DNA of 64,000 nucleotides from Apoderus coryli (GCA_911728435.2 OU452206.1:372001-436000), one strand, 5' to 3'. Counted from the first letter of the stretch, positions 1-10,753 are shown. A program made the numbers and translations. Notes: a model not told the origin generated them from the sequence alone.

Positions 1-35
1 TAATACGTTACACTCAATGTGTTACATCCAAACAT

Positions 36-64
36 GTTTCGAAGCTCACTAGCTTCATCATCAG
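36..64 (-). ncRNA. hammerhead-like ribozyme motif, PLE-3 left arm
   Basis: This is the reverse-complement partner of the motif at 302-330, with identical core and stem on the minus strand. Confidence 0.6.
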
Positions 65-301
65 TGGTAAATTTCGAGAGAAAATTGTATTTGCAAATAT
101 TACATATGACTAGGTTGAGAGTAATGCGTTGAAGCCACTTTGAGGAAAAAATTTTTTTTGTTAATATTAAAATAAAATCATGTTAACACATGTTAATATT
201 AACAAAAAAAAAATTTTTTTCCTCAAAGTGGCTTCAACGCATTACTCTCAACCTAGTCATATGTAATATTTGCAAATACAATTTTCTCTCGAAATTTACC
301 A

Positions 302-330
302 CTGATGATGAAGCTAGTGAGCTTCGAAAC
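302..330 (+). ncRNA. hammerhead-like ribozyme motif, PLE-3 right arm
   Basis: The order is CTGATGA (302-308), one T, a 6-bp stem GAAGCT/AGCTTC (310-315 with 320-325) with a 4-nt loop, then GAAAC (326-330). This is the hammerhead core order. Minimal hammerheads in PLE flanking repeats are documented as a class. Self-cleavage of this copy is inferred, not shown. Confidence 0.65.
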
Positions 331-365
331 ATGTTTGGATGTAACACATTGAGTGTAACGTATTA

Positions 366-454
366 AATTGATTTTGTGGAGTCAGACTTTTATTTCCTAT
401 TACAATACATTCACTCCACTTCAGAATGGACTACTTCTTTAAAATAACAGTGTT
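366..454. other. short unassigned spacer
   Basis: This stretch lies between the PLE-3 palindrome and the start of the sequence shared with the other module A copies. It is absent from the copies at 15.3, 26.7 and 32.7 kb. I see no gene in it. Confidence 0.4.
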
Positions 455-1679
455 TTGTTTATTAAAATATTTAATATGATTTCACTCATTTGAAAGAAAT
501 ATCAAAAAATCAGTTCATAGTATTGTTTTATTTGAGAAAATCAGGTTGCACTCATATAACTGGCAATAAACTTTGGTTACTAATTGTGAATCTGTATACT
601 TGCATATAGTTTTTGCAGAATATGTGGCGTATTAGATCTACCATTAAAGAAAAAATCATTTTTAATACAGTAAAACGACGTGTCTTGCTAGACTCACCCT
701 GTATGTATATTAAAACACAACATTCATATGCCACTTTTTTGAAGGAACCCGAAGATCTGATAAATATGTCCTGAAGATACATAATGCTGGAGAATCATTT
801 ATTTTTGCAGATAAAAACATAAACAATAAAGTGAAAATATTATTTTTTTAATGGCCTACTGAATTAGATAAAGTACAGGGTATCCCATTTCGAAACTTTT
901 ATTGGATATCTCCGTAATTATTAGTGCTACCAAAATATAATATAGATGTCATGTGCTTGCTCTCTTTGAGTCATACTTAAAATGGTAAATTAAAATTTGA
1001 AAATTTTGTCACAATTATATTTTAACAAAAATATTCCATCACAAGTAAAATTCAGTCTTTCTACTGATTCCTAATTTATAAAATTTCAACACTCTACCAT
1101 CGGTATTGTACGAAATATACAAAATTGGCTGATTGACATTTAGTTGTTTAGTTTTTTAATAGTGAATAATTAAAACCAAAAATATAATTTCTATTAAATA
1201 GCAGTAATTGATTTGAATTTATAAATTAAGAAGCAAATAAATAAAGCCCAAAGTAAACCTCTTCTCTTATCTTTTTATTATTGTGACAATTTTCGCCCGC
1301 AAGAGATCGGCGGAAAATAAAAGTGTGAATTTCAAAATAACCCTATATTATCTTAGTTAAAAGAGACAAAGGAAAATGTTTTATGCAAAAATTTCTTTAC
1401 AACGAATGTTGAATTATCTGCCGATATCAGAGTGAGTATAGTGGGTCAGGTAAAAAAGTTATCGGACCTAACCCCGTTTTTTTGAACTGGGACAACCTGT
1501 ATATTTGATTCTAGGAAGATATAATTTTAAGTTATCTTTTCAAAAATATAGCACCCCATGATATTGGTTTTCTATGCGATTTATTTCAACTGTATTATTT
1601 TAAACCACAGTTAGTAGTCAATGAAAGAAAAGCTAATATCCTAGAAACAAAACTATGTTGATATTAAAACGAAATAAAA

Positions 1680-1950
1680 GATTCAGATAAAGCTATTGAG
1701 GTATTGGGATTTTAAGGCATTCATGATGATCAAGTTGCTCACAAGTTAAGATGACTTCTTTATAAATTTTATTTTCCAACACTCCCCAAAGAAAAAAATC
1801 TGGAGGTGTTAGATGTGGAGATTGTGCTGGCCACCTTATAGGTCCGTGTGTTCTTATCCAACGGTTTCTAAAGTGAGTATGTAATTACTCTCTTATTCGA
1901 AGAGCGTTATGGGTCGAGGCGTCATCGGTGAAAGTAAATCTCTCGTACTT
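1680..1950 (-). pseudogene. DDE transposase remnant (IS630/Tc1-mariner-like)
   Basis: Reading the minus strand from about 1950 downward gives a degenerate stretch resembling the region around the second and third catalytic residues of insect IS630/Tc1-mariner-type transposases. A D-D-A-x-x-H-N-A-L-R block is followed by F-x-x-R-W-I, G-P-I-x-W-P-A-x-S-P-H-L-T-P and D-F-F-L-W-G. An in-frame stop interrupts it after the first block. ACAGGGTA-like and ACCCTGTA-like pieces nearby (about 693 and 874) fit the ends of such elements. The fragment is clearly inactive. The family call is confident at superfamily level only. Confidence 0.7.
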
Positions 1951-2844
1951 CATTTAAGGGAACATAATCAAGGATATTGAAAAAGTTTGATTAGACTATA
2001 TCCAGATATCTATCTGCATTTAAATAAATAATAATGAAACGTAATTTATTGGTACAAAACTCCAAAAGGCCATTGACCGAAGTCTTTCAGCCTAGCATTT
2101 AAATTTTCTTCAAACCAGTTACAAAATTCTATCATCCCACATCATCAAATATTGGGTAATACAAACATAATAAGGTAAATATTTATTGGACCTCAATATT
2201 CTGTGCACCTTAGATTTTTAAACTCCAATTTTAACTGACCCCGTATACTCATTCTGAAATGCGCAGATTATTCAACAATCATTATAAACAAACTTTTATA
2301 TAAAACATTTTTCTATATCTCTTTTAGCTAACACATTTTTTTATTTTCCCCCGTATCTCTGCGAGATCAAATTTTGATCTTTCAATTATAAGTTTAAACC
2401 AAAAAGAACACAGGACATCATCTATATTACTTTCTTGAGATTTTTTTTTAAGTAATTGAAGGAAACCAAATTTCTATAAACGAAAGTAGTTATCGAGGAT
2501 AAATTTGAAAACTTGTAAAACGAATGAGTGAATTGACGGTGCAGTGTGTCTTCAAAATGAAGAATTTTGAATGAAATAAATTATTCGAAAATAATTTGAA
2601 AAATAGATTTCAAAGCAAATAGAGAAACGAAAACAATACAAGAATCTTTCATGACATAATATAATAGAGGTTCACTGAACATCGAATCTGTAATGGAGAG
2701 AAAAGAGTAAATCCCTTATAATTTATTTATGTGACTTTAATAAAACTTGTATGATTAAAATGATATTTCTGCATGGAAGCAGATTATTTCCTTTAAAAAC
2801 ACTTACAATTACATAATATTTTTGTTGTTTCGCAAGTTAAAGGA
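1951..2844. other. AT-rich noncoding part of module A
   Basis: No recognisable coding or RNA feature. Short open frames here are scattered and lack family signatures. The same sequence recurs in every module A copy with few differences. Confidence 0.5.
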
Positions 2845-3210
2845 CTCCCGTTATATTAGGAGTACTATATGATGCCCATGTGTGTATGTCGTATAATATA
2901 GATTCTACCGCTTTAATGATGCCCGTTAATGTTGTCACTAAAATGTGATAGAGGCAACGTTGTCGGGCGTTATTGAATATGTAAAATATATACAATATAT
3001 ACAAACGGGCTTCATATAGTTGTACATACATAGCGGGCGTTCGGAAAACTGGAAAATATCAAAATTTTGTATATTGTTTAAAGCTACCCCTCCCAGGTTG
3101 CCTCGACTAAACAAATTAAATCAAACCGTTATATACAAAATACAATGCCCCTGGCCCTCTACAAGTGCCGGGCGTCTGAGTGCCCATAGTGTGTACTGGG
3201 CTTCCTAAAG
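2845..3210. repeat. GGGCGT/GCCC motif cluster at module A right end
   Basis: About nine GC-rich words of the form GGGCGT, GGGCTT, GCCCGT or GCCCAT, on both strands, occur in about 365 bp of otherwise AT-rich DNA directly before the (TA)n tract. Clusters like this can be subterminal protein-binding sites of a DNA transposon. That role is inference. Confidence 0.5.
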
Positions 3211-3223
3211 GTAGATAGGTACG

Positions 3224-3251
<28 letters not shown>
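3224..3251. repeat. (TA)n microsatellite
   Basis: Uninterrupted TA dinucleotides between module A and the PLE-1 pair. The tract continues on the other side of the insertion at 11733-11759. Confidence 0.95.
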
Positions 3252-3254
<3 letters not shown>

Positions 3255-3965
3255 TCAGTATTTTCGTAGCCTACTGTTTGAATATCAAATATGTTCAATA
3301 TATTGGGGTATAGGCTAATGTGGTGTAGTGTAAAAAAACTCTTTTTTACTATGCCAAGCTTTCGAAATTTTTTTTAATTTCTTCTTCAGGGCTGCAAATT
3401 ACAAGAACAACGGTTTATGTTTTATATAAAAAGTACAATTCGCAAGTAATATTACCTTTGGTATGTAAAGGTGAGTTACATTAATGTTAAAACTGACATA
3501 TTTTTTTTATTGTATATAGTTGTATATAATTGTAGGAAAACAACCAAAATAATGTTTAAAATGTGAGAATTAATAATATTATTAAGCAGAAAACGTGGTG
3601 CCTATTCCAAGATCTAATCTACAATTTGATCAAGAGAACGATTTGCAAAAACTTATAGTGATAGGTATCAAATATAAAAAGTATAAACGGCGAGCGTTTC
3701 ATTTATTTCATAGATGGTAACATGGGCGGACCTATAAATAGTTCTCGCTAATTTTGAAGGAAAAGCTGTCACTCTTTTCCCCGAATAACCGCGAGATCAA
3801 TGAGGTGGATATATTAAAATATAATATATTGTGTATTTCTTTGTTCGGCAATCCTAATGTTCCATCAATCCTTTCTCTGATTTATATAATTAGTCTCACT
3901 AAAATAAGATTTCCTTTTTGTGAGCAGACTCCAAAACGGCGTTGGGAACTGTCACTTCCCCCACC
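3251..3965 (-). repeat. PLE-1 3' PLTR, left copy
   Basis: A direct repeat of the PLTR at 6804-7514. It includes the hammerhead-like motif and ends in a 38-nt extension that also lies between the 5' PLTR and the ORF start. The outermost bases run straight into (TA)n. Confidence 0.85.
3360..3389 (-). ncRNA. hammerhead-like motif in PLE-1 PLTR
   Basis: On the minus strand: CTGAAGA, one A, stem GAAATT/AATTTC, then GAAAG. Same architecture as the PLE-3 motif with a different stem sequence. Confidence 0.55.
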
Positions 3966-4025
3966 ATCCCGAAGCCCCCACTTCTAAACAACGTGAACGG
4001 AGACTAATTTGTTTTTTCGTAATGA

Positions 4026-4267
4026 GAAAACAGGCTGTCACCACTGTTTTCAGTTGTCCTGATAAGTGCAAAGCAGGCTGCCACTACTGCGTTACAAAAA
4101 CATTGTATTAATGGATTGATATCTATGAGCCTTCTGACAAAATTTGACTAATCAACGTCCATGTAGACGTTAATCCATCAACTGTCGTCAAACAAATCGG
4201 GAAACAGGCTCTCACCACTGCTAACGAACTGTGTTAAAACAGAAAACAGGCTCTCACCACTGTTTTC
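4026..4267 (-). repeat. PLE-1 3'-region hairpin repeats, left copy
   Basis: Four diverged copies of a CAGTGGTGASAGCCTGTTT-like unit lie between the ORF stop and the 3' PLTR. The first and last form 8-bp stems GAAAACAG/CTGTTTTC around a near-identical 10-nt loop. This mirrors 10754-10995. Confidence 0.7.
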
Positions 4268-4291
4268 CTATTTAATTGGTACTGACAAGGG

Positions 4292-6790
4292 CTAAATTGA
4301 TCCTTGTGAGTCATCCGGCTCAGAATTGCGTGAATCACCCAATTGGCAAATATATGTGTACATCGCGCTAGTCGTGTCTATATCTCTTCGTTTGTTTAAA
4401 CAGTTTTCGTCTCTATTAGTCTCAAACATCTCCAAGAACAGTCTCTTTGTTAAGTTAGGTTCAATGTGTAAGGCTTTTGTGTTTTCGTAACTTGGAAGGT
4501 GTCCAGTGTCCAGATGATGTTCTGACAGGGCACATGATCTCTTATTGAGACGACAATCACTTTTATGTGATGTTAACCTGTCTCTTAACACTCGAGACGT
4601 CTGTCCAATATAAGTTAGATTACAGGACTTGCAGGGAATGCTATATACCACATTCGAAGTCCTCATTGCATCATCTCTATCTTTAAGCTTTGAGAAAATA
4701 TTGCCAACTGTTTTTGTATATTTCTGTGCTACTTTTATGGAATCAAATTTGCTAAAAACTTTTGCTATTTTTTGTGATACATCCTTTATATACGGAATAG
4801 CATAATAAAAGGTTCTTGTTGCCTCACTGTTGTTGTGTGTATTGGTGTGCTCATGTTCGTTATTGACTGAAGATCTATTGGTACTAGTGTTGTAAATTAG
4901 TTTTCTTAACAGCTGTTTGGGGTACGAATTTTCAATAAGTACATCGAACAAGATTTTTTTATTTTTTTCCAATAAACTGTGGTGACAAAGGTTTTCTATT
5001 CGTTTTTTTAATCCCAAGACGGAATTGATTTTTATCTTCTCAGTGTGGAAAGAATTATAATTTATATATCTTCCAGAATTGGTGGGTTTTACATACCAAT
5101 CAACGAAAATTTTATTGTCAGGCATTCTAATTAACTTAGTGTCTAGGAAAGGTACACTTCTATCCTTCTCCTCCTCCATAGTGAACTGAATGTATTCATT
5201 GTAGTTGTTGAACACTTCTAGAATTACTTCTTTTTTGTTGTGTGGTATAGCACAAATTAGATCATCAACATATTTCTTCAGAAAGGGCAAATCAAAATCC
5301 AGCAGTGGTAGGACACAGTCCAATAAGTCATCCATGACATATTGGGCTAAAATCGGTGATAAAGTAGCACCCATAGGTGTACCTAAGATTTGTTTATAAA
5401 AATAGTTCTCAAAAGAAAAGTATGTGGAGTCGAAAATGAACTCTATTATATTCAAAAATTCTTTTTTGGGGATGTTGGTAATCTCTGAAATTAGGTTCCA
5501 CCTTTTCTCAACGCTACGAAAGACCAGATTTTTGGGGATATTACTATACAAAGAAACCACATCAAGGCTCACCAACACATAGTCTTGAGGTAGCTGTTTT
5601 TCATTAATATAACTTGCAAATTTAAAGGAATCTGTTGTGAAATATGGGTTGTCCTTATTGTAGGCATTGGTCAAAATGTCCGTAATAAATTTTGATAACT
5701 TGCTGGTAGGGGAATTGATGGACGAGATGATAGGTCTAAGCGATAGGATAGGTTTGTGAATTTTAGGTAGTCCGTAAAATTTAGGTGAAGTTTGTCCATA
5801 AATTGTCAGTCTCTTAGCGATCTGTTCGTCTATATAATTATCTTGTTTTAACTTCGAAACTATTTTGTTGGACTTCTGTTGGAGAGTGGATGTGGGGTCA
5901 TTTTTCAAAAGTTGATAGTATTTTTTATCTGATATGATGTTTTTTGATAACTGAGTGTATGTTTCTTTGTATAAAATTACTGTTACATTGCCTTTGTCTG
6001 CATTTGTTACTACTAACTCATTGTGTGATCGTAGAAAGCGTTTTGTTTTATCAAAAATATTGTTGAAGTAACTAGAGTGTATTGGTGTTTTATAATGGTT
6101 GGTTAAAATATTTATGATTTTGGCTCTGTAGAGATTTTTTTCCTCTTGTTGTGGTAAATTATTTAATATATTTTCCACATCCGCGAGCAACCTACTGGTG
6201 GACATCTCAGAGAGGTTCGGGGAAAGTGAGAATTTTGGACCTAAAGCTAAAAATCTCTTTATATCATCGGGTATGTCTATGTTGGTCATATTTTTTATCC
6301 AACTATCTTTTATTTTGAATAAATTGTCTTGTTGTTTGATTTTTAATTTGGAGATTTTTTCAGTGTTTGCAAGTTTTATTTTTTGAAATTTTTTGACATA
6401 GATATTGTTTTGTTTTTTCTTGAAAAGGCTCAACGTCTGCTCTGGAATTACCTGTAGTAAGTTTTCTGAAATTGTTATCAAAGATCTTTCTAGATACGAA
6501 ATATATTGGTATGTATTCCTAATTTCAAAATTCAAAACTTTTTGTGAGAGCTTATTATTAAATTGTTTTACTTTCTGTGCTGTGTGACCATTCCCTATTG
6601 TTAGTGTTTGTGTAACATTCTTCGTGGCATTATCCAGGTGTTTTGGAAGTAAGTTGTTGGTTCTACATTTCAGTAGAAATATTCGTCTATTTCTTTGTGA
6701 TGCCAGTTTTAAGTTGTTGCGTGACCATTCTTTGAGTTGTTTAACTACCATTGTCCCATACTGCTGTGCGATGGACTGGTAAAACCCCAT
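4292..6790 (-). CDS. Penelope-like reverse transcriptase / GIY-YIG endonuclease (PLE-1, copy 1)
   Basis: An 832-residue open frame from the first ATG (6790); the frame stays open upstream into the PLTR but has no earlier ATG. It encodes the single PLE polyprotein, a telomerase-related RT followed by a GIY-YIG nuclease, expected to nick the target and copy element RNA there. Visible motifs: ADKGN (about 264), FYGLPKIHKP (about 339), SLDVVSLY motif A (about 408-415), TPMGATLSP motif B (about 471), YVDD motif C (507-510), PFLDTK (about 547). The nuclease has VVYSIPCKSC...YIG (about 714-729), a Cys-Cys/His-His zinc-type set (C720, C723, H759, H764), catalytic-type Glu in FLEMFE (about 787) and Asn in LNKRR (about 799). 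It differs from copies 2 and 3 at one residue (Tyr versus Cys at 241). It looks intact and recent. Confidence 0.93.
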   Translation of the reverse strand: MGFYQSIAQQYGTMVVKQLKEWSRNNLKLASQRNRRIFLLKCRTNNLLPKHLDNATKNVTQTLTIGNGHTAQKVKQFNNKLSQKVLNFEIRNTYQYISYLERSLITISENLLQVIPEQTLSLFKKKQNNIYVKKFQKIKLANTEKISKLKIKQQDNLFKIKDSWIKNMTNIDIPDDIKRFLALGPKFSLSPNLSEMSTSRLLADVENILNNLPQQEEKNLYRAKIINILTNHYKTPIHSSYFNNIFDKTKRFLRSHNELVVTNADKGNVTVILYKETYTQLSKNIISDKKYYQLLKNDPTSTLQQKSNKIVSKLKQDNYIDEQIAKRLTIYGQTSPKFYGLPKIHKPILSLRPIISSINSPTSKLSKFITDILTNAYNKDNPYFTTDSFKFASYINEKQLPQDYVLVSLDVVSLYSNIPKNLVFRSVEKRWNLISEITNIPKKEFLNIIEFIFDSTYFSFENYFYKQILGTPMGATLSPILAQYVMDDLLDCVLPLLDFDLPFLKKYVDDLICAIPHNKKEVILEVFNNYNEYIQFTMEEEKDRSVPFLDTKLIRMPDNKIFVDWYVKPTNSGRYINYNSFHTEKIKINSVLGLKKRIENLCHHSLLEKNKKILFDVLIENSYPKQLLRKLIYNTSTNRSSVNNEHEHTNTHNNSEATRTFYYAIPYIKDVSQKIAKVFSKFDSIKVAQKYTKTVGNIFSKLKDRDDAMRTSNVVYSIPCKSCNLTYIGQTSRVLRDRLTSHKSDCRLNKRSCALSEHHLDTGHLPSYENTKALHIEPNLTKRLFLEMFETNRDENCLNKRRDIDTTSAMYTYICQLGDSRNSEPDDSQGSI

Positions 6791-6803
6791 TCCAATAGAA
6801 ATA

Positions 6804-7514
6804 AATTCAGTATTTTCGTAGCCTACTGTTTGAATATCAAATATGTTCAATATATTGGGGTATAGGCTAATGTGGTGTAGTGTAAAAAAACTCTTTTTTA
6901 CTATGCCAAGCTTTCGAAATTTTTTTAATTTCTTCTTCAGGGCTGCAAATTACAAGAACAACGGTTTATGTTTTATATAAAAAGTACAATTCGCAAGTAA
7001 TATTACCTTTGGTATGTAAAGGTGAGTTACATTAATGTTAAAACTGACATATTTTTTTTATTGTATATAGTTGTATATAATTGTAGGAAAACAACCAAAA
7101 TAATGTTTAAAATGTGAGAATTAATAATATTATTAAGCAGAAAACGTGGTGCCTATTCCAAGATCTAATCTACAATTTGATCAAGAGAACGATTTGCAAA
7201 AACTTATAGTGATAGGTATCAAATATAAAAAGTATAAACGGCGAGCGTTTCATTTATTTCATAGATGGTAACATGGGCGGACCTATAAATAGTTCTCGCT
7301 AATTTTGAAGGAAAAGCTGTCACTCTTTTCCCCGAATAACCGCGAGATCAATGAGGTGGATATATTAAAATATAATATATTGTGTATTTCTTTGTTCGGC
7401 AATCCTAATGTTCCATCAATCCTTTCTCTGATTTATATAATTAGTCTCACTAAAATAAGATTTCCTTTTTGTGAGCAGACTCCAAAACGGCGTTGGGAAC
7501 TGTCACTTCCCCCA
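6804..7514 (-). repeat. PLE-1 5' PLTR, left copy
   Basis: The upstream pseudo-LTR of the minus copy, containing a hammerhead-like motif at 6912-6940. It ends at the centre of the palindrome, where about 15 nt beyond the right copy's start are retained. Confidence 0.85.
6912..6940 (-). ncRNA. hammerhead-like motif in PLE-1 PLTR
   Basis: Minus-strand copy with the same core and stem as 8081-8109. Confidence 0.55.
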
Positions 7515-7517
7515 CAC
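7504..7517. other. spacer at centre of the PLE-1 palindrome
   Basis: A 14-nt non-palindromic joint between two inverted arms of about 4.2 kb. It is made of residual 5' PLTR sequence from the left copy plus a few extra bases. The PLE-2 pair also has a 14-nt joint. Confidence 0.85.
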
Positions 7518-8218
7518 ACAGTTCCCAACGCCGTTTTGGAGTCTGCTCACAAAAAGGAAATCTTATTTTAGTGAGACTAATTATATAAATCAGAGAAAGG
7601 ATTGATGGAACATTAGGATTGCCGAACAAAGAAATACACAATATATTATATTTTAATATATCCACCTCATTGATCTCGCGGTTATTCGGGGAAAAGAGTG
7701 ACAGCTTTTCCTTCAAAATTAGCGAGAACTATTTATAGGTCCGCCCATGTTACCATCTATGAAATAAATGAAACGCTCGCCGTTTATACTTTTTATATTT
7801 GATACCTATCACTATAAGTTTTTGCAAATCGTTCTCTTGATCAAATTGTAGATTAGATCTTGGAATAGGCACCACGTTTTCTGCTTAATAATATTATTAA
7901 TTCTCACATTTTAAACATTATTTTGGTTGTTTTCCTACAATTATATACAACTATATACAATAAAAAAAATATGTCAGTTTTAACATTAATGTAACTCACC
8001 TTTACATACCAAAGGTAATATTACTTGCGAATTGTACTTTTTATATAAAACATAAACCGTTGTTCTTGTAATTTGCAGCCCTGAAGAAGAAATTAAAAAA
8101 ATTTCGAAAGCTTGGCATAGTAAAAAAGAGTTTTTTTACACTACACCACATTAGCCTATACCCCAATATATTGAACATATTTGATATTCAAACAGTAGGC
8201 TACGAAAATACTGAATTT
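7518..8218 (+). repeat. PLE-1 5' PLTR, right copy
   Basis: The upstream pseudo-LTR of the plus copy, followed directly by the ORF. It carries the 38-nt extension at about 8180-8218, which is missing from the right outer PLTR. Confidence 0.85.
8081..8109 (+). ncRNA. hammerhead-like motif in PLE-1 PLTR
   Basis: CTGAAGA (8081-8087), one A, stem GAAATT (8089-8094) pairing AATTTC (8100-8105), then GAAA (8106-8109). A minimal hammerhead in both PLTRs is a described property of PLEs. Confidence 0.55.
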
Positions 8219-8230
8219 ATTTCTATTGGA

Positions 8231-10729
8231 ATGGGGTTTTACCAGTCCATCGCACAGCAGTATGGGACAATGGTAGTTAAACAACTCAAAGAATGGTCAC
8301 GCAACAACTTAAAACTGGCATCACAAAGAAATAGACGAATATTTCTACTGAAATGTAGAACCAACAACTTACTTCCAAAACACCTGGATAATGCCACGAA
8401 GAATGTTACACAAACACTAACAATAGGGAATGGTCACACAGCACAGAAAGTAAAACAATTTAATAATAAGCTCTCACAAAAAGTTTTGAATTTTGAAATT
8501 AGGAATACATACCAATATATTTCGTATCTAGAAAGATCTTTGATAACAATTTCAGAAAACTTACTACAGGTAATTCCAGAGCAGACGTTGAGCCTTTTCA
8601 AGAAAAAACAAAACAATATCTATGTCAAAAAATTTCAAAAAATAAAACTTGCAAACACTGAAAAAATCTCCAAATTAAAAATCAAACAACAAGACAATTT
8701 ATTCAAAATAAAAGATAGTTGGATAAAAAATATGACCAACATAGACATACCCGATGATATAAAGAGATTTTTAGCTTTAGGTCCAAAATTCTCACTTTCC
8801 CCGAACCTCTCTGAGATGTCCACCAGTAGGTTGCTCGCGGATGTGGAAAATATATTAAATAATTTACCACAACAAGAGGAAAAAAATCTCTACAGAGCCA
8901 AAATCATAAATATTTTAACCAACCATTATAAAACACCAATACACTCTAGTTGCTTCAACAATATTTTTGATAAAACAAAACGCTTTCTACGATCACACAA
9001 TGAGTTAGTAGTAACAAATGCAGACAAAGGCAATGTAACAGTAATTTTATACAAAGAAACATACACTCAGTTATCAAAAAACATCATATCAGATAAAAAA
9101 TACTATCAACTTTTGAAAAATGACCCCACATCCACTCTCCAACAGAAGTCCAACAAAATAGTTTCGAAGTTAAAACAAGATAATTATATAGACGAACAGA
9201 TCGCTAAGAGACTGACAATTTATGGACAAACTTCACCTAAATTTTACGGACTACCTAAAATTCACAAACCTATCCTATCGCTTAGACCTATCATCTCGTC
9301 CATCAATTCCCCTACCAGCAAGTTATCAAAATTTATTACGGACATTTTGACCAATGCCTACAATAAGGACAACCCATATTTCACAACAGATTCCTTTAAA
9401 TTTGCAAGTTATATTAATGAAAAACAGCTACCTCAAGACTATGTGTTGGTGAGCCTTGATGTGGTTTCTTTGTATAGTAATATCCCCAAAAATCTGGTCT
9501 TTCGTAGCGTTGAGAAAAGGTGGAACCTAATTTCAGAGATTACCAACATCCCCAAAAAAGAATTTTTGAATATAATAGAGTTCATTTTCGACTCCACATA
9601 CTTTTCTTTTGAGAACTATTTTTATAAACAAATCTTAGGTACACCTATGGGTGCTACTTTATCACCGATTTTAGCCCAATATGTCATGGATGACTTATTG
9701 GACTGTGTCCTACCACTGCTGGATTTTGATTTGCCCTTTCTGAAGAAATATGTTGATGATCTAATTTGTGCTATACCACACAACAAAAAAGAAGTAATTC
9801 TAGAAGTGTTCAACAACTACAATGAATACATTCAGTTCACTATGGAGGAGGAGAAGGATAGAAGTGTACCTTTCCTAGACACTAAGTTAATTAGAATGCC
9901 TGACAATAAAATTTTCGTTGATTGGTATGTAAAACCCACCAATTCTGGAAGATATATAAATTATAATTCTTTCCACACTGAGAAGATAAAAATCAATTCC
10001 GTCTTGGGATTAAAAAAACGAATAGAAAACCTTTGTCACCACAGTTTATTGGAAAAAAATAAAAAAATCTTGTTCGATGTACTTATTGAAAATTCGTACC
10101 CCAAACAGCTGTTAAGAAAACTAATTTACAACACTAGTACCAATAGATCTTCAGTCAATAACGAACATGAGCACACCAATACACACAACAACAGTGAGGC
10201 AACAAGAACCTTTTATTATGCTATTCCGTATATAAAGGATGTATCACAAAAAATAGCAAAAGTTTTTAGCAAATTTGATTCCATAAAAGTAGCACAGAAA
10301 TATACAAAAACAGTTGGCAATATTTTCTCAAAGCTTAAAGATAGAGATGATGCAATGAGGACTTCGAATGTGGTATATAGCATTCCCTGCAAGTCCTGTA
10401 ATCTAACTTATATTGGACAGACGTCTCGAGTGTTAAGAGACAGGTTAACATCACATAAAAGTGATTGTCGTCTCAATAAGAGATCATGTGCCCTGTCAGA
10501 ACATCATCTGGACACTGGACACCTTCCAAGTTACGAAAACACAAAAGCCTTACACATTGAACCTAACTTAACAAAGAGACTGTTCTTGGAGATGTTTGAG
10601 ACTAATAGAGACGAAAACTGTTTAAACAAACGAAGAGATATAGACACGACTAGCGCGATGTACACATATATTTGCCAATTGGGTGATTCACGCAATTCTG
10701 AGCCGGATGACTCACAAGGATCAATTTAG
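8231..10729 (+). CDS. Penelope-like reverse transcriptase / GIY-YIG endonuclease (PLE-1, copy 2)
   Basis: An intact 832-residue frame starting at the first ATG just downstream of the PLTR extension. Domain order and motifs match copy 1: RT with SLDVVSLY, TPMGATLSP and YVDD, then a C-terminal GIY-YIG nuclease. The protein is identical to copy 3 (45120-47618) and differs from copy 1 by one residue. The Lys/Asn-rich composition follows the AT bias of the DNA. No intron or frameshift is visible, so the copy may be functional. Confidence 0.93.
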   Translation: MGFYQSIAQQYGTMVVKQLKEWSRNNLKLASQRNRRIFLLKCRTNNLLPKHLDNATKNVTQTLTIGNGHTAQKVKQFNNKLSQKVLNFEIRNTYQYISYLERSLITISENLLQVIPEQTLSLFKKKQNNIYVKKFQKIKLANTEKISKLKIKQQDNLFKIKDSWIKNMTNIDIPDDIKRFLALGPKFSLSPNLSEMSTSRLLADVENILNNLPQQEEKNLYRAKIINILTNHYKTPIHSSCFNNIFDKTKRFLRSHNELVVTNADKGNVTVILYKETYTQLSKNIISDKKYYQLLKNDPTSTLQQKSNKIVSKLKQDNYIDEQIAKRLTIYGQTSPKFYGLPKIHKPILSLRPIISSINSPTSKLSKFITDILTNAYNKDNPYFTTDSFKFASYINEKQLPQDYVLVSLDVVSLYSNIPKNLVFRSVEKRWNLISEITNIPKKEFLNIIEFIFDSTYFSFENYFYKQILGTPMGATLSPILAQYVMDDLLDCVLPLLDFDLPFLKKYVDDLICAIPHNKKEVILEVFNNYNEYIQFTMEEEKDRSVPFLDTKLIRMPDNKIFVDWYVKPTNSGRYINYNSFHTEKIKINSVLGLKKRIENLCHHSLLEKNKKILFDVLIENSYPKQLLRKLIYNTSTNRSSVNNEHEHTNTHNNSEATRTFYYAIPYIKDVSQKIAKVFSKFDSIKVAQKYTKTVGNIFSKLKDRDDAMRTSNVVYSIPCKSCNLTYIGQTSRVLRDRLTSHKSDCRLNKRSCALSEHHLDTGHLPSYENTKALHIEPNLTKRLFLEMFETNRDENCLNKRRDIDTTSAMYTYICQLGDSRNSEPDDSQGSI

Positions 10730-10753
10730 CCCTTGTCAGTACCAATTAAATAG

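Larger units (their letters stand above)
1..365. repeat. PLE-3 inverted pair of solo element ends
   Basis: Two arms of about 170 bp (1-170 and about 193-365) are near-perfect reverse complements around a spacer of about 22 bp. Base 1 pairs with base 365. Each arm carries a hammerhead-like motif near its outer end, as in the flanking repeats of Penelope-like elements. The orientation puts the presumed 3' end of each arm outward. No RT coding sequence remains. The window begins exactly in the left arm, so the arm may extend further left. Confidence 0.6.
455..3223. repeat. module A (right half), copy 1
   Basis: This segment is repeated almost identically at about 15303-17857, 26737-29291 and 32737-35291. 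This copy keeps about 220 bp (about 750-973) that the other three lack; they share one deletion joining the same two points. It contains a decayed DDE transposase (1680-1950) and a motif-rich right end (2845-3210) that abuts (TA)n. The stretch 970-1680 is AT-rich with no recognisable coding sequence. The left boundary with module B is a breakpoint in TTTGTTTATTAAAATATTTAA-like sequence and not a recognisable transposon end. Confidence 0.75.

Noticed and set aside
2837..3031. Short minus-strand open frame repeated in each module A copy (also near 17471, 28905 and 34905)
   Set aside because: It lies in the motif-rich end and has no family signature. Its repetition follows from duplication of the DNA, not from coding constraint.
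3754..3987. 77-codon frame in the PLE-1 PLTR (also in the other PLTRs)
   Set aside because: It lies wholly inside the non-coding flanking repeat, opposite to the element's sense strand, with no protein motif.
5205..6587. Several 60-64 codon open frames opposite the PLE-1 gene
   Set aside because: They are antisense shadows of the RT gene, present in every copy only because the gene is.
3251..7514. PLE-1 flanking repeats as LTRs of an LTR retrotransposon
   Set aside because: The coding region lacks gag, protease and integrase and has a GIY-YIG nuclease. The repeats lack TG...CA ends and a primer-binding site and can be inverted. These are PLE pseudo-LTRs.
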